64,000 bases of DNA. It comes from Symbiodinium natans (taxonomy: Eukaryota; Sar; Dinophyceae; Suessiales; Symbiodiniaceae). Position numbers and translations under genes: made by a program. Location: contig CAJNDS010002573.1 in NCBI GenBank assembly GCA_905221605.1, positions 124,001 through 188,000 on the forward strand, read 5' to 3'. The first letter of the stretch is position 1; the number at the start of each line of letters is the position of its first letter. The notes beneath the pieces are model-generated. The model had not been told where the DNA came from and searched no databases. It worked only from the letters and a program-made list of their open reading frames with translations. Positions 46,291 to 56,081 of the stretch are shown piece by piece.

Positions 46291-48290
46291 AGGCTCACGC
46301 ACGAACTCTTCCGGCGGCTCGCGCACACCAGGAGCAGGAGCCTGGCAGGAACGGCAGGGAGAGGTATTCATGTTCGATGGCCCTATCTAACCTAACCCGT
46401 GTAAGTCAGCCTGTCTGCAGCTCAGACGAGCCGTGCAGCATGACTCGAACTAGCACGATCTGATCTGATCTGATGAATTTTGAGCTGCTCGACATGACTC
46501 GAACCTATCCCGATCTGATCTGATCTGACTGCACGCGTGTAAGTCAGCCTGACCCGACAACTCGCTTGGCGGCAAATAACCCTTCAAGTTGGCAGCAAGC
46601 CCTCGGCCCTGAAAGGGGACCTGACACGGGCCTCCGCCACTGGCTCGGCCACACCAGTCACAGCAGCCTGACGCAGGAACGGTGAGCCCATGAACCCTAC
46701 GCAAGACTCAGACTTTGAAGCAGTCGGCAACATGAGCAGTCCGAAAACCACGTCTGAGAGAGAAGCCTTTTCTTTCAAATGCGCACGTTTGGCGCGGCTC
46801 TTGCAAAATTATCTGCTGGCTCAATGCTGCACAACTCCGGTATCTAGACGTAAAAGTTTGCAAAACCCTTTCTACTTTAAGGTCCCAGCCATCAGAAAGA
46901 CAAGAGCCGGTAAGTCAGTGCTAGGATAGTCAGCACTGCCTTCCCTACTTCTGAGGGGTAATAAAGACAAAAGCCAAGCTTCCAGTGGCTACATAGACTC
47001 ACCTTCATCGGAATATGGCGGACTCTCCCCAAGGTCATCCGAGCGCGGAGACGTCGGCAACGCCTGCGCAGACGGCGAAGAAACGCGTGGTCAACTGTCC
47101 AAGTTGCGGGTCTGCGCTTGCTCCCACATAGGCATCTGTGGCCCGTCGACACGCAGCATGAGATCCTCTGCGGCCTGGAACATGCTGTGGACCTTGCCCA
47201 GGAGAAACGGTGTGCGATTGGCTTGCAGAAGCTGATGAAACCGCTCGAAGAATGGAGCTTTGCGCCGAAGAAGGCTATCCAATGTGACGTCGTGCTGGCG
47301 CAGAAAGGAGGTGTTGCCAGCAACCAAGAGCTGCGCGCAGCTCCAGAGCTCGCCGTCGGTCAGCATGTCCAACGGGAGCAAGTCTCGGGGCACGTGCTTC
47401 ACAACCCCAGCGGCAGCCAAAAGCTTCCAGGCCACAAAGTAAACCCATCGAGTGGGCTGCAAGACGAACCTCGCCGAACGTGGCGAAACGAGGCAATGAG
47501 TCTACTGTGCTGCTGCACGAAAGCCAAAGGAGCTAGCAAGGACGGCATATTCGTCTCAAGTGTAGTAGTCACCGGGCTGAAACCCGACTCGACCTGCCCT
47601 GACCTGATCTGACTGATTCCATACCTGGCTGCGAACAAAGGGCATAACTCAGCCAACCCCGTGCCCTATGAGCCCAAAACCTGGAGTTGTGAAAAAAGGC
47701 CCTATCAGCCCAGAATCTGGACAGGTTTCATCGCAAACCCTGGAAATGCTGGCAGGCACGCCAGTGTAGTGAAACACTCTGCTGTGTTGTGTGATCTGAT
47801 GTAGTCCGACCATTGCTGACGCGGCGGGGCACCTTGCGCGCAAGCTCCGCCACCGTCCTCACCACACGGCCGCAGGAGGCTGATGCAGGATTGGAAGTCG
47901 AACTGGACCGATCTGATCTGATCTACTCTATGTCACTTAGTGTACGGCTGTTTTGAGAGGGCAAACCCGACCCGATCTGATCTGATATGCTCCTCAGTTG
48001 GTGGCAAGTAAAAGCCTGAAATTTGGCAGCAAACCCTCAGCCCAAAAAGGCGAGTTTTCGACAGCAGAACCCGAAGACGGCGAGGAACCTGGCGCAGAAG
48101 GTTTGGCGCTGGTCCAGGCACCGCAGCCTGACAGAGGCACGGTGGCAAGCTGAATCCTCAAAGTTGGCAGCAAACCCTCAGCATGAGCTCCGCCGCTGGC
48201 TCGGCCACATCCGTCACAGCAGCCTGACGCAGGAACGGCGGTCAGCGCAGCCGCCTGACCCGACCCGATCTGATCTGATGCAATCACCCC
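46290..48290. repeat. Dispersed repeat (CCTGACGCAGGAACGG) and GATCTGATCTGA tracts
   Basis: A block of roughly 80-120 bases with TTGGCAGCAAACCCTCAG... CTCGGCCACA... CAGCCTGACGCAGGAACGG appears at about 46,570-46,690 and 48,160-48,240, in part at 48,010-48,130 and about 46,300-46,360. Short GATCTGATCTGA runs accompany them at 46,457, 46,510, 47,602, 47,910, 47,972 and 48,266. The function is unknown; it looks like a degraded repeat family. Confidence 0.7.
47091..47497 (-). CDS. Hypothetical protein exon
   Basis: The minus strand reads as one protein-like stretch of about 125 residues: RFVLQPTRWVYFVAWKLLAA, VPRDLLPLDMLTDGELWSCA, QHDVTLDSLLRRKAPFFERF, GKVHSMFQAAEDLMLRVDGP. It is bounded upstream by CAGTAG (possible acceptor near 47,498). 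No family recognised. It lies between copies of a dispersed repeat. Confidence 0.4.
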
Positions 48291-48559
48291 TTGTCAGCTG
48301 GTGGAAGCCCTAGCTGCTTGCAAAGACGGCATGTCTTAGTTGAATGCTTGCTGACACTGTTCAGAGCCTGGTTAAGAAAGAAGACACCCCGACGTTTCGC
48401 GCAACCCTATAGAGATGCTTGCAAAGACGGCATGTCTTAGCAGCACCTTCGCCAGCCAGAAGCTTGCAAGCCACGGAGAACAAAGGGGGCAGCACGAATG
48501 CTTGCTGACACTGTTAGGAGAGCACGTTACGCCGCCGCCAGGCTTGGACCTCCTGGCAC

Positions 48560-49130
48560 CTAAACTGTCCCGAAACCCTAAACCCTACACCTTGAGCCCT
48601 ACACCGTAAACCCTAAACCCTAAGCCCTAAGCCGTAAACCCTCTCAACCCTAAACCCTAAGCCATAAACCCTCAGCCTCAACCCTAAACCTAAACCCTAG
48701 ACGCTCTTTGCCTTGTGCCCAGCCTCCCTAAACCCTAAACCCTAAGCCGTAAACCCTCAGCCTCAACCCTAAGCCTAAACCCTAGACCCTAAACCCTCCC
48801 GAAACCCTAAACCAACCCTAAACCCTAGACCTTGAACCCTACACCGTAAACCCGAAACCCTAAGCCCTAAGCCGTCAACCCTCAACCCTAAACCTCAGCC
48901 CGAGACCCAAAACCCGAAACCCTAAGCCCTAAGCCTAAACCCTAAACCCTGGACCCTAAACCCTTAACCTTAAGCAGCAAACCCTAAACCCGAAAAGAGC
49001 AAACCCTAAACCCGAAAAGAGCAAACCCTAAACCCGAAAAGAGCAAACCCTAAACCCTAAGGCCTCAACCCAATAAAAGCCCGAAACCCTAAAGCCTAAA
49101 CACCAAACCCTAAACCGCCTAAACCCCCCA
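48560..49130. repeat. Interstitial telomere-like tract (CCCTAAA)n, degenerate
   Basis: About 570 bases of CCCTAAA units mixed with variants CCCTAAGCC, CCGTAAACC, CCCTAGACC and a threefold AACCCGAAAAGAGCAAACCC unit near 48,985-49,045. CCCTAAA is the plant-type telomere motif reported for dinoflagellates. The degeneracy suggests an old internal tract rather than a chromosome end. Confidence 0.88.
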
Positions 49131-49499
49131 AAAAAACCTGGCTCGCCACTTCAAGGCTTCAAACAATGCACAGCATGGGTAAGCGGTACCGTCGGGGTCT
49201 CCTTGGCTGACGGCTCGGCTGCGGCTGAGGAAGCATGGGTGGACATTGGCTCATCGGGCAGGATTGCGTGTTTATGCTGCCGACCTGTGCCTGCTGCTGA
49301 CGACAGGCACAGATGGTTAGTGACACAGGACCTCGTGAAGGAACACCACTTCTTTTGCTCGCCAGACAGGGAGCTTGAGCCACGTCATGGTGCTGGGAGC
49401 AAGGTTTTGGTGATGCGCCAAGTTGTTTTGGTGCGCTGTACGGTGTGTTTGGTGCGCGAACATACAGTTGGTGCTCGATTCGGTCTGCAATCTAAGAAA

Positions 49500-50240
49500 T
49501 ACTATCGATACGATTACTACTAATCATAGTATTAATGCTACTAATACTATTCATATTATTTATACTATTGATAATATTGATAGCATTAATAATATTAAGA
49601 GTGTGTTTTTATAAATACTATTAATATTTTGAATACTTTGAATACTATATTCATACTACTAATACTATTAATGGTATTAGTATTTTAAATACTGGTAATA
49701 TTATTAATACTATTAGTACTATATTAATACTACTAATGCTCCCAATATTATTAATAGTATTAATATTATAATAATAAAGATTATGTATATTATTAATACT
49801 ATACCCCCCCCCCCCCAGAGAATATTCACATAGACCCTAAAGGTCCTACGTACAAAGCCCTATAGGGCTCTACAAGTTCAAAAGTTTAAACCCTATAGGG
49901 CTCTAAAACGTTCAAAGGTTTTAACCGTAAAGGCCTATAGGCGCTGAAGGTATAAATGCCCTGACTCTTAGGTTCAAATGCATATGAAGTTTAGGAATTT
50001 ACGCCTCAGGCTTAGGCATTTAAACCTTCAAACCCTATAGGGTTTAAAGGCTTAGGGTTTTTCAGGGTTTATCTCTAAAGCCCTGACATGGGGTTGAACC
50101 CTGCCTATAGAGTTTTAACCTTACAGGTTTAAGGCTTAGAGGGCTTGAGGCGTCAGCCCCTAAAGCTTAATTCCCGAAGGGTTATGCCTATGTTTGTACA
50201 GCGCTTGCCTCCTGTGGAAATGCAAACGAAAAATTAGTAC
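49500..50240. repeat. AATACTATT array, C-run and CCCTATAGGG-rich tract
   Basis: ACTATTAATACT-type units to about 49,800, then a run of 14 C, then a stretch full of CCCTATAGGG and GGTTTAAAGGCTTAGGG phrases, many of them self-complementary. Confidence 0.75.
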
Positions 50241-50740
50241 CCACATCATGTATGTATATAGATATCAAATACAGATAATGGAGAAGGGAGGATGGTAAGC
50301 CTCGAGCCATAAGACTAGGAAGTATTCGGGCGCATAGGGTGATGCGAAATATCTTTGACTATAATCCCCGGGGATGCGAGAATACTGTGAGCAAATATCT
50401 TTTCACTATTTCCTGGGACCACCTGGGGCGTATGTGGTGTTGATCAAAAAGAAAAGATCTAATGAGTATTGAATATACAATAATAAGAAAATAATACATA
50501 TAACACCTGTTTACAAACAGCTTCCCAACAAAAAACATACAACTATGAAGTTGGTGTTGACTTTGTGCTACCTGGGCAGGGGGACGAATAGGGTTTAGGA
50601 CTTTGTTCTCGTTTCCGTGGGGCCTACATGTAATACAATAATATACCTACACTATGTGGGTAGAAGTTCCGCCTTTTCATACAACACATACACCCTACAT
50701 ACATACACAGAGGGTTTAGGCTTTACTGCCAGTGCCAATG
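50240..50740. other. No convincing gene
   Basis: Low-complexity, AT-rich; no motif recognised. Confidence 0.45.
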
Positions 50741-50754
50741 CAGCAACGAACCAA

Positions 50755-51214
50755 AGAACCAATGAACCAATGTACCAATGTACCAATGTACGGTACCAAT
50801 GTACCAATGTACCAATGTTTTCGGCCCATGGTTGGCACAAAGGACGACCCATGACCCACTGTACCAATGTAGCAATGTACCAATGTATCAATGATTTCGG
50901 CCCATGATTGGAACAAAGGACGGCCCATAACCCAATGTACCAATGTACCAATGATTTCGGCCCATGATTGGTACAAACATCCTATGCACCAATCATGGGC
51001 CGAAATGATTGGTACATTGGTACTTTGGTTCATCCTTTGTACCAATCATGGGCCGACATGATTGGTACATTGGTACATTGGTACATTGGTACATTGGTAC
51101 ATTGGTACATTGGTACATTGGTACATTGGTACATCGGTACATTGGTACATCGGTTCTTCATTCCCAATCATGGGCCGAAATAACTGGGACGTTGGTGTCC
51201 CAATCATGGGCCGA
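50755..51214. repeat. TTGGTACA satellite with palindromic layout
   Basis: 8-base TTGGTACA units and the longer phrase CAATCATGGGCCGAAATGAT. The units are on one strand before about 50,980 and on the other after it, so the tract is an imperfect palindrome. It continues, in degraded form, at 59,514-59,630. The 8.3-kb retroelement sits inside it. Confidence 0.88.
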
Positions 51215-52086
51215 TGCATGTTGGATACTTCGAGTCTCGCCACTTTTCTTTGCGCCTCACTGCTCTGAGTTCGTTGCGATACCTGAGCAGCCTGATCGTG
51301 CACCGTAACCCTGATGCCAGCAGATAGCTTGAAAATCATTGGTGTTCGCTATCAATAAAACAAGAGCCAGCAAGGCATGTCAAATGCAATGCGAATGGCT
51401 TGCACTGGCACCGTGAGGGTTGTGATGCAAAGCAAAAGGTCCGTTTGGACAGGATGTCTGCGGTGCCCCCCGGAGCCCACCTCACCCTGTTTTACAACAG
51501 AGCGCGAAAGCCCAAGGGTTCATGGGAGGGCGGGTCATCAAAGACCCCGAAAGCGAGCGGGCCCTTGGGCCCCAAAAGCTCAGGCGAACTCAAGTATGAA
51601 AATGCACATCAATCCACACCTGCACCTGCCAAACCTTATGGATATGGATACGCATGTTGGATACTTCGAGTCTCGCCACTTTTCTTTGCGCCTCACTGCT
51701 CTGAGTTCGTTGCGATACCTGAGCAGCCTGATCGTGCACCGTAACCCTGATGCCAGCAGATAGCTTGAAAATCATTGGTGTTCGCTATCAATAAAACAAG
51801 AGCCAGCAAGGCATGTCAAATGCAATGCGAATGGCTTGCACTGGCACCGTGAGGGTTGTGATGCAAAGCAAAAGGTCCGTTTGGACAGGATGTCTGCGGT
51901 GCCCCCCGGAGCCCACCTCACCCTGTTTTACAACAGAGCGCGAAAGCCCAAGGGTTCATGGGAGGGCGGGTCATCAAAGACCCCGAAAGCGAGCGGGCCC
52001 TTGGGCCCCAAAAGCTCAGGCGAACTCAAGTATGAAAATGCACATCAATCCACACCTGCACCTGCCAAACCTTATGGATATGGATA
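51215..52086 (-). repeat. Two identical 436-bp A-B terminal units in tandem
   Basis: Units 51,215-51,650 and 51,651-52,086 appear identical apart from the first base (T at 51,215, C at 51,651). Each holds A (116 bp), a 66-bp segment not found at the 5' end, and B (about 254 bp). A standard element would have one such unit; the second suggests very recent tandem duplication, a circular intermediate, or an assembly artefact. Confidence 0.9.
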
Positions 52087-52340
52087 CGCATGTTGGATAC
52101 TTCGAGTCTCGCCACTTTTCTTTGCGCCTCACTGCTCTGAGTTCGTTGCGATACCTGAGCAGCCTGATCGTGCACCGTAACCCTGATGCCAGCAGATAGC
52201 TTGAAAATCATTGGTGTTCGCTATCAATAAAACAAGAGCCAGCAAGGCATGTCAAATGCAACGCGAATGGCTTGCACTGGCACCGTGAGGGATGTGATGC
52301 AAAGCAAAAGGTCCGTTTGGACAGGATGTCTGTGGTGCCC
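52087..52340 (-). repeat. B1: internal half of the split direct repeat, about 254 bp
   Basis: Matches the B part of the 436-bp units at 51,651-51,904 with about three substitutions, then diverges at 52,341. Together with A1 and the 436-bp units it gives the A1...B1-A2-B2 layout of Ngaro/PAT-type elements. Confidence 0.9.
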
Positions 52341-52446
52341 ATTGAGGAATAGGCACAGACACCCAATGTAACATGTGTGCCCAACTTGAACGTACAAGAA
52401 GCATCCAAAGAAAGCCCTGGGTAAGGAGCATGTTTTGGAGCTTATG

Positions 52447-54861
52447 TTAAAGGTTGAAGTGTTTGAGCAACGCACCGAGCGGTGCATCAGCTAGCTGCCC
52501 ATCCAATGGGAAAGGAACGGTGAGCACCTCAGCAGAAAGGCCTTTGAGAAACTCGTCATCTTCCCCGTCGCGGCTTAGGCCGTCTGACACATTAGCAATG
52601 GACTCTACCCACTCGTGCCAGAAATGAGCGCGAAGAGACGCAGTCTGTATGGCAAACACTGAAAGCAATGCAGAACTATCCCAGTTACAGGAGTGGCCTT
52701 TGACCAATCCTGCCAAAGCTGCGCTGTTGTCAACGAAATGAACAACAAACTCATGCTTTAAAAGATCTGGCGCATAGCAGGTGGCCAGCAGAAGGGCAGC
52801 AATCTCCGCTTGATTTATGTGAGTGTCCCTCGGCGTGAATTGCACAAACACTTGCTCGGGAAGCTGAGAATAAAGTCCGACAGGTTGGCGGCGACGTGGG
52901 CTGAAAATCACGCAGCTGAGACCTGCAGGCTGACCCTGAGACCACATGGCGTCCGTGTAGATGATACATGGGCGGCTCTGCGGCAAGAAGGCTACCACCC
53001 GTGGAGGCAGCACGCCCAGCAGAGACTGTAAGAAATGCAACGCATCCCGCAAGCACATGGTCAGTGTGGAACCTTTGTCGCGGTATTGGCGCTGTGCCAA
53101 CGCAGTGTCAGCAAAACGCTGAATACGGCCCTGTATCTGGGAGCTGAGGAAAGCGGACTTGCCTCGCAAGGAGCTGGCCTGAGCCGAAGACAACTTGTTT
53201 TGCAGCAAGGCACTGTCCACCTCCCGTCTTAGAGAATCAATTCTGCCTGGTTTGGGTGATACAACAACGGTGCCATCTTCAAAAAGTGGCGTGAAATCGA
53301 AAAGGACCCCTGTGTAGACAAACTTGGCAGACATGAGGGCCTTCTTGTCCGGGTCCAGCTGCACCCCTAACAATGAGCACATAGATCCGAAGGATTGCTG
53401 AGCCGAGCCTTTGCCGTCTGCAAGGTCCATGCAAAGGTTGTCATCGTAGAAATGCAGCGAGGGCACTCTCAAAAGTTGCCTAGCAGCGGCCACCTGCAGC
53501 TCGGGACCGCGGTTGTAGTTGAGCACGGAACTGCTCAAACCGAACGGGTGGCCATACAATTCCAGAAACCTCACACCACGAACCTCATGATGGTAGAAGC
53601 CAACGATGAGGAAGCAAGCGTGAACATCCGCTGTCGGCCTCCACCTGTACGCAGCACTTTCATCATCAACACCAGCTTGCAAAGCAGCATGTCGGCGGGC
53701 TTTTTGAGCAAGAACTTTGAACCTTCGCGCCAAAGCCAGGACAAGGTCGTGGGAGGTAGCGCGCACACGGCACCAAGCCTCCGACTCATCATTGTGTCCT
53801 GAGCGCCTGCCGTCATCGATGCCGCGCCACTTCTCGCCTTGGTGTAGGGGAAAGCGAGGAAGAGCACGCCATCGACCCACTCCATATTTAGCGTCAACGG
53901 CCTCCTTGGTAAGAAAACCTGCTGCGCCACCACGATCCAGATCTTTGCGACACAGTGCCAGGAGGGCCGCATCTGCTTCCGGGCATTTGCTGGGCTTGAG
54001 TTGTTGCATGAGAGTGGCGGTGTAGGCCTCGGCCGAGTCTAGCAGATTTTGCGAGCAGCCAGGTTTGGGACACCTTTCAACTGGGCGAAATATTGGCACG
54101 TCCTCCACTCGACCAACCACTGAGAAACCAACGAGAAATCTCCCAGGAAGGGTGACGTCAGCCCAAGCAGTAGCAATGCAAAGGTACAGCCACATTGCAA
54201 TGTTTGTGCGAGCTGCCACGGCACGAACACGAGGGCTCATGGCGAGCAAACAAGCGTGCGACAAGTCGGACAGTTGCTTGGCCTTTGCTCGCCAACGGCG
54301 GATCTGAGAGCGGCGATGCTGTATCTGAATCTCAGAAGTCGCGCAGTGTACAGCGAAGTCCAAATCAAGCGGCAAATCGACCTCTGTGTGGAAGGGATGG
54401 TTATCGATGGCCAACGCGGCCTCCAAATGGCCTTGCACGCCCAGGCCTTCAGGGACAATACGCGGCCACCCTTCACGACTGAAATGAGAACCCCGCTGAC
54501 AGGCTGCCAGCGCACTGAAACCTGAGGAAGCACCCTGCTCGTAGAAGTCGGGCAGAACCACGCCTCCCCTTTGGAGGCCCAGCTTTGTCAAGTGGCGATA
54601 GTAGTCATTGACACTTGAAGGAGCATGAAACAGGTGCGCGAACGGCTTGGCCAACGTGTTCAGGGGAGGAGGCTGGCAGTCAATGTACTTCAAAATGAAA
54701 TCCTGACCCTCGGCCCCCCAGAGGAACGCCACGGGATCCTCAACGGAAACAGGCACTGGCAGCTGCACGGATGGTTTAACATGAAGAGCACCCTCCGACA
54801 TCGGCAATCCGCAAAACCAGGCCAAGCAGCAAACAACAGCTTGAACGTGGGCACGTGCCAA
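52447..54861 (-). CDS. Reverse transcriptase-RNase H of the retroelement
   Basis: Open for 804 residues, but with no ATG near its 5' end (first is MSEG, residue 21), consistent with expression by frameshift from the DNMT. RT landmarks: WRGIDDGRRSGHND (template/primer contact block), FLELYGHPFGLSSSVLNYNR, and the catalytic LHFYDDNLCMD (F-Y-D-D in place of Y-x-D-D), then GVQLDPDKKALMSAKFVYTG. RNase H follows with all four acidic residues: IIYTDAMW, HINQAEIAALL, FVDNSAALAGL and NVSDGLSRDG. It copies element RNA to DNA and removes the RNA strand. No protease or integrase is present, as expected for recombinase-type elements. Both halves look intact. Confidence 0.9.
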   Translation of the reverse strand: MARAHVQAVVCCLAWFCGLPMSEGALHVKPSVQLPVPVSVEDPVAFLWGAEGQDFILKYIDCQPPPLNTLAKPFAHLFHAPSSVNDYYRHLTKLGLQRGGVVLPDFYEQGASSGFSALAACQRGSHFSREGWPRIVPEGLGVQGHLEAALAIDNHPFHTEVDLPLDLDFAVHCATSEIQIQHRRSQIRRWRAKAKQLSDLSHACLLAMSPRVRAVAARTNIAMWLYLCIATAWADVTLPGRFLVGFSVVGRVEDVPIFRPVERCPKPGCSQNLLDSAEAYTATLMQQLKPSKCPEADAALLALCRKDLDRGGAAGFLTKEAVDAKYGVGRWRALPRFPLHQGEKWRGIDDGRRSGHNDESEAWCRVRATSHDLVLALARRFKVLAQKARRHAALQAGVDDESAAYRWRPTADVHACFLIVGFYHHEVRGVRFLELYGHPFGLSSSVLNYNRGPELQVAAARQLLRVPSLHFYDDNLCMDLADGKGSAQQSFGSMCSLLGVQLDPDKKALMSAKFVYTGVLFDFTPLFEDGTVVVSPKPGRIDSLRREVDSALLQNKLSSAQASSLRGKSAFLSSQIQGRIQRFADTALAQRQYRDKGSTLTMCLRDALHFLQSLLGVLPPRVVAFLPQSRPCIIYTDAMWSQGQPAGLSCVIFSPRRRQPVGLYSQLPEQVFVQFTPRDTHINQAEIAALLLATCYAPDLLKHEFVVHFVDNSAALAGLVKGHSCNWDSSALLSVFAIQTASLRAHFWHEWVESIANVSDGLSRDGEDDEFLKGLSAEVLTVPFPLDGQLADAPLGALLKHFNL

Positions 54862-56078
54862 GTGTTGCCCAACAATTTCAATCGAGCCGCGTCAGAAAGG
54901 ACCCCAGGATCATCGCCACGAGGGACACGAGTGTAGGAAGCTGGCATGCCAAGCAAGAGTTCTTTCTCGTCTGCGCTCGGCAACCGCGCACGCGGCCCTT
55001 TCCACACAAAAGCACCATCTTCGAAGTGATAAACCGGGAACTTGACAACCGCCTCCTCGAAACGGCGGCGTGCGTGAAGAGAAGCTGCGCTCCAACCTCG
55101 CGGCCGCGAGCCCGGTCGCAGAGGCCCAGAAATAGTTGGGAATCTGCCTTCAGGATGCTCCTGCGAAGCCGATTTCTTTAGGAATTTGGGAAACCAGCCT
55201 CCTTTGAAGATGGACGTCAGGACGGGGAGATGTCGATGAACTCGTGGGATCTTCAAGTGAAAGCAGGAACTTGCGGCGTCGCAGGAAACCCACTGTCGAA
55301 GCAACGGGCTGAGCTCCCAGTTGAACCAGCACAACCGCCTTCTCTGGCGCCACCCCGTGTCAGCAGCATTCACCAGCAACGGCAAACTGCCCAGAGCGGC
55401 CGAAATGGCACGCTGGTACTTGGCCTCCATGAGAACATTTTCCAACAGACAGAAGAAAGGCACGCCTGTTCGGGAAAGCAACGAGTGAAGAATGTCCCTG
55501 GCACTTGCGAATTGCCGGCTGTCCTTGCCGGAAAGGCCCTGCCGCCGACCAGCCAACTGAGACAGCTGCTGACAAGGCGAGCCACCAGCCAGTAGACAGC
55601 AGTCGGGTTGCATCCGCTTGAGCAAGTCATCAAACCATGCAGAAGAGACAGAGTCCACGGAGCCCGCCTGAATGAGGTTGGGGTGGCGATGTTGCAAGAC
55701 AGCCAGGCAATCCTGATCAATCTCGAAGCTGCACGGCAAAACTTCAAAAACATCAGCGGGCAAGGACAACCAAACCGCACCAACACCATCGAAGAAGGAA
55801 AGCACGAGCATCTTGGGCTTGCCAAGGTGACGGAGCCTTTGCATCGCCTGTTTGCTGGGCCGGGTGAGCGACACATTCGCGGCCCAAGACAGTTCCTCGC
55901 GGGGAGCAGAAGTGCCTGGAATAACAGCAACGCTAGCTGCAGGCATGCAGGACCACTCCCCTGGGGGCGGAGTTGGCAACACCCGCGCAACATTCTGCAC
56001 GCTAGGAAACGGGCGCGAAACACCCCCCACTGTCTCAGAATCATCATCGGAGCTCCGTGCCAGTGAGGGGAGCTGTCC
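54690..56078 (-). CDS. C5 cytosine DNA methyltransferase carried by the retroelement
   Basis: An enzyme that would place a methyl group on cytosine C5 using S-adenosylmethionine. All main motifs are present in order: MLVLSFFDGVGAVWLSL (motif I, AdoMet binding, DNMT3-like), PDCCLLAGGSPCQQLSQL (motif IV, catalytic Cys of PCQ), FFCLLENVLMEA (motif VI, ENV), WRQRRRLCWFNW (motif VIII), a variable target-recognition stretch, then ELLLGMPASY and RLKLLGNTWHVPTFKLLF (motifs IX-X). No PWWP or ADD domain is seen, so it is a bare catalytic module. It lies in the same frame as Gag after one TAG and overlaps the RT frame by about 170 bases. Self-methylation of new element copies is an inference from reported retroelement DNMTs. 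Confidence 0.92.
   Translation of the reverse strand, partial: GQLPSLARSSDDDSETVGGVSRPFPSVQNVARVLPTPPPGEWSCMPAASVAVIPGTSAPREELSWAANVSLTRPSKQAMQRLRHLGKPKMLVLSFFDGVGAVWLSLPADVFEVLPCSFEIDQDCLAVLQHRHPNLIQAGSVDSVSSAWFDDLLKRMQPDCCLLAGGSPCQQLSQLAGRRQGLSGKDSRQFASARDILHSLLSRTGVPFFCLLENVLMEAKYQRAISAALGSLPLLVNAADTGWRQRRRLCWFNWELSPLLRQWVSCDAASSCFHLKIPRVHRHLPVLTSIFKGGWFPKFLKKSASQEHPEGRFPTISGPLRPGSRPRGWSAASLHARRRFEEAVVKFPVYHFEDGAFVWKGPRARLPSADEKELLLGMPASYTRVPRGDDPGVLSDAARLKLLGNTWHVPTFKLLFAAWPGFADCRCRRVLFMLNHPCSCQCLFPLRIPWRSSGGPRVRISF
54774..54780 (-). promoter_or_regulatory. Candidate -1 frameshift slippery site GTTAAAC
   Basis: On the minus strand the DNMT frame reads ATG TTA AAC and the RT frame reads GTT AAA C. 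This is an X-XXY-YYZ-like heptamer in exactly the phase needed for -1 slippage, and the RT frame lies -1 relative to the DNMT. GUUAAAC is a known functional slip site in an arterivirus. No downstream structure was tested. Confidence 0.5.
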
Positions 56079-56081
56079 CTA
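56079..56081 (-). promoter_or_regulatory. In-frame TAG between Gag and DNMT: possible readthrough site
   Basis: Minus-strand context AAA TAG GGA CAG CTC. There is no other stop between the Gag and DNMT frames, and no ATG for the DNMT lies near its start. Stop readthrough is how some retroviruses make Gag-Pol, so a readthrough fusion here is plausible but not shown. Confidence 0.45.

Noticed and set aside
51377-52199. Two identical 128-residue frames in tandem
   Set aside because: They lie in the duplicated 436-bp terminal unit of the retroelement; no known motif, and antisense to the element.
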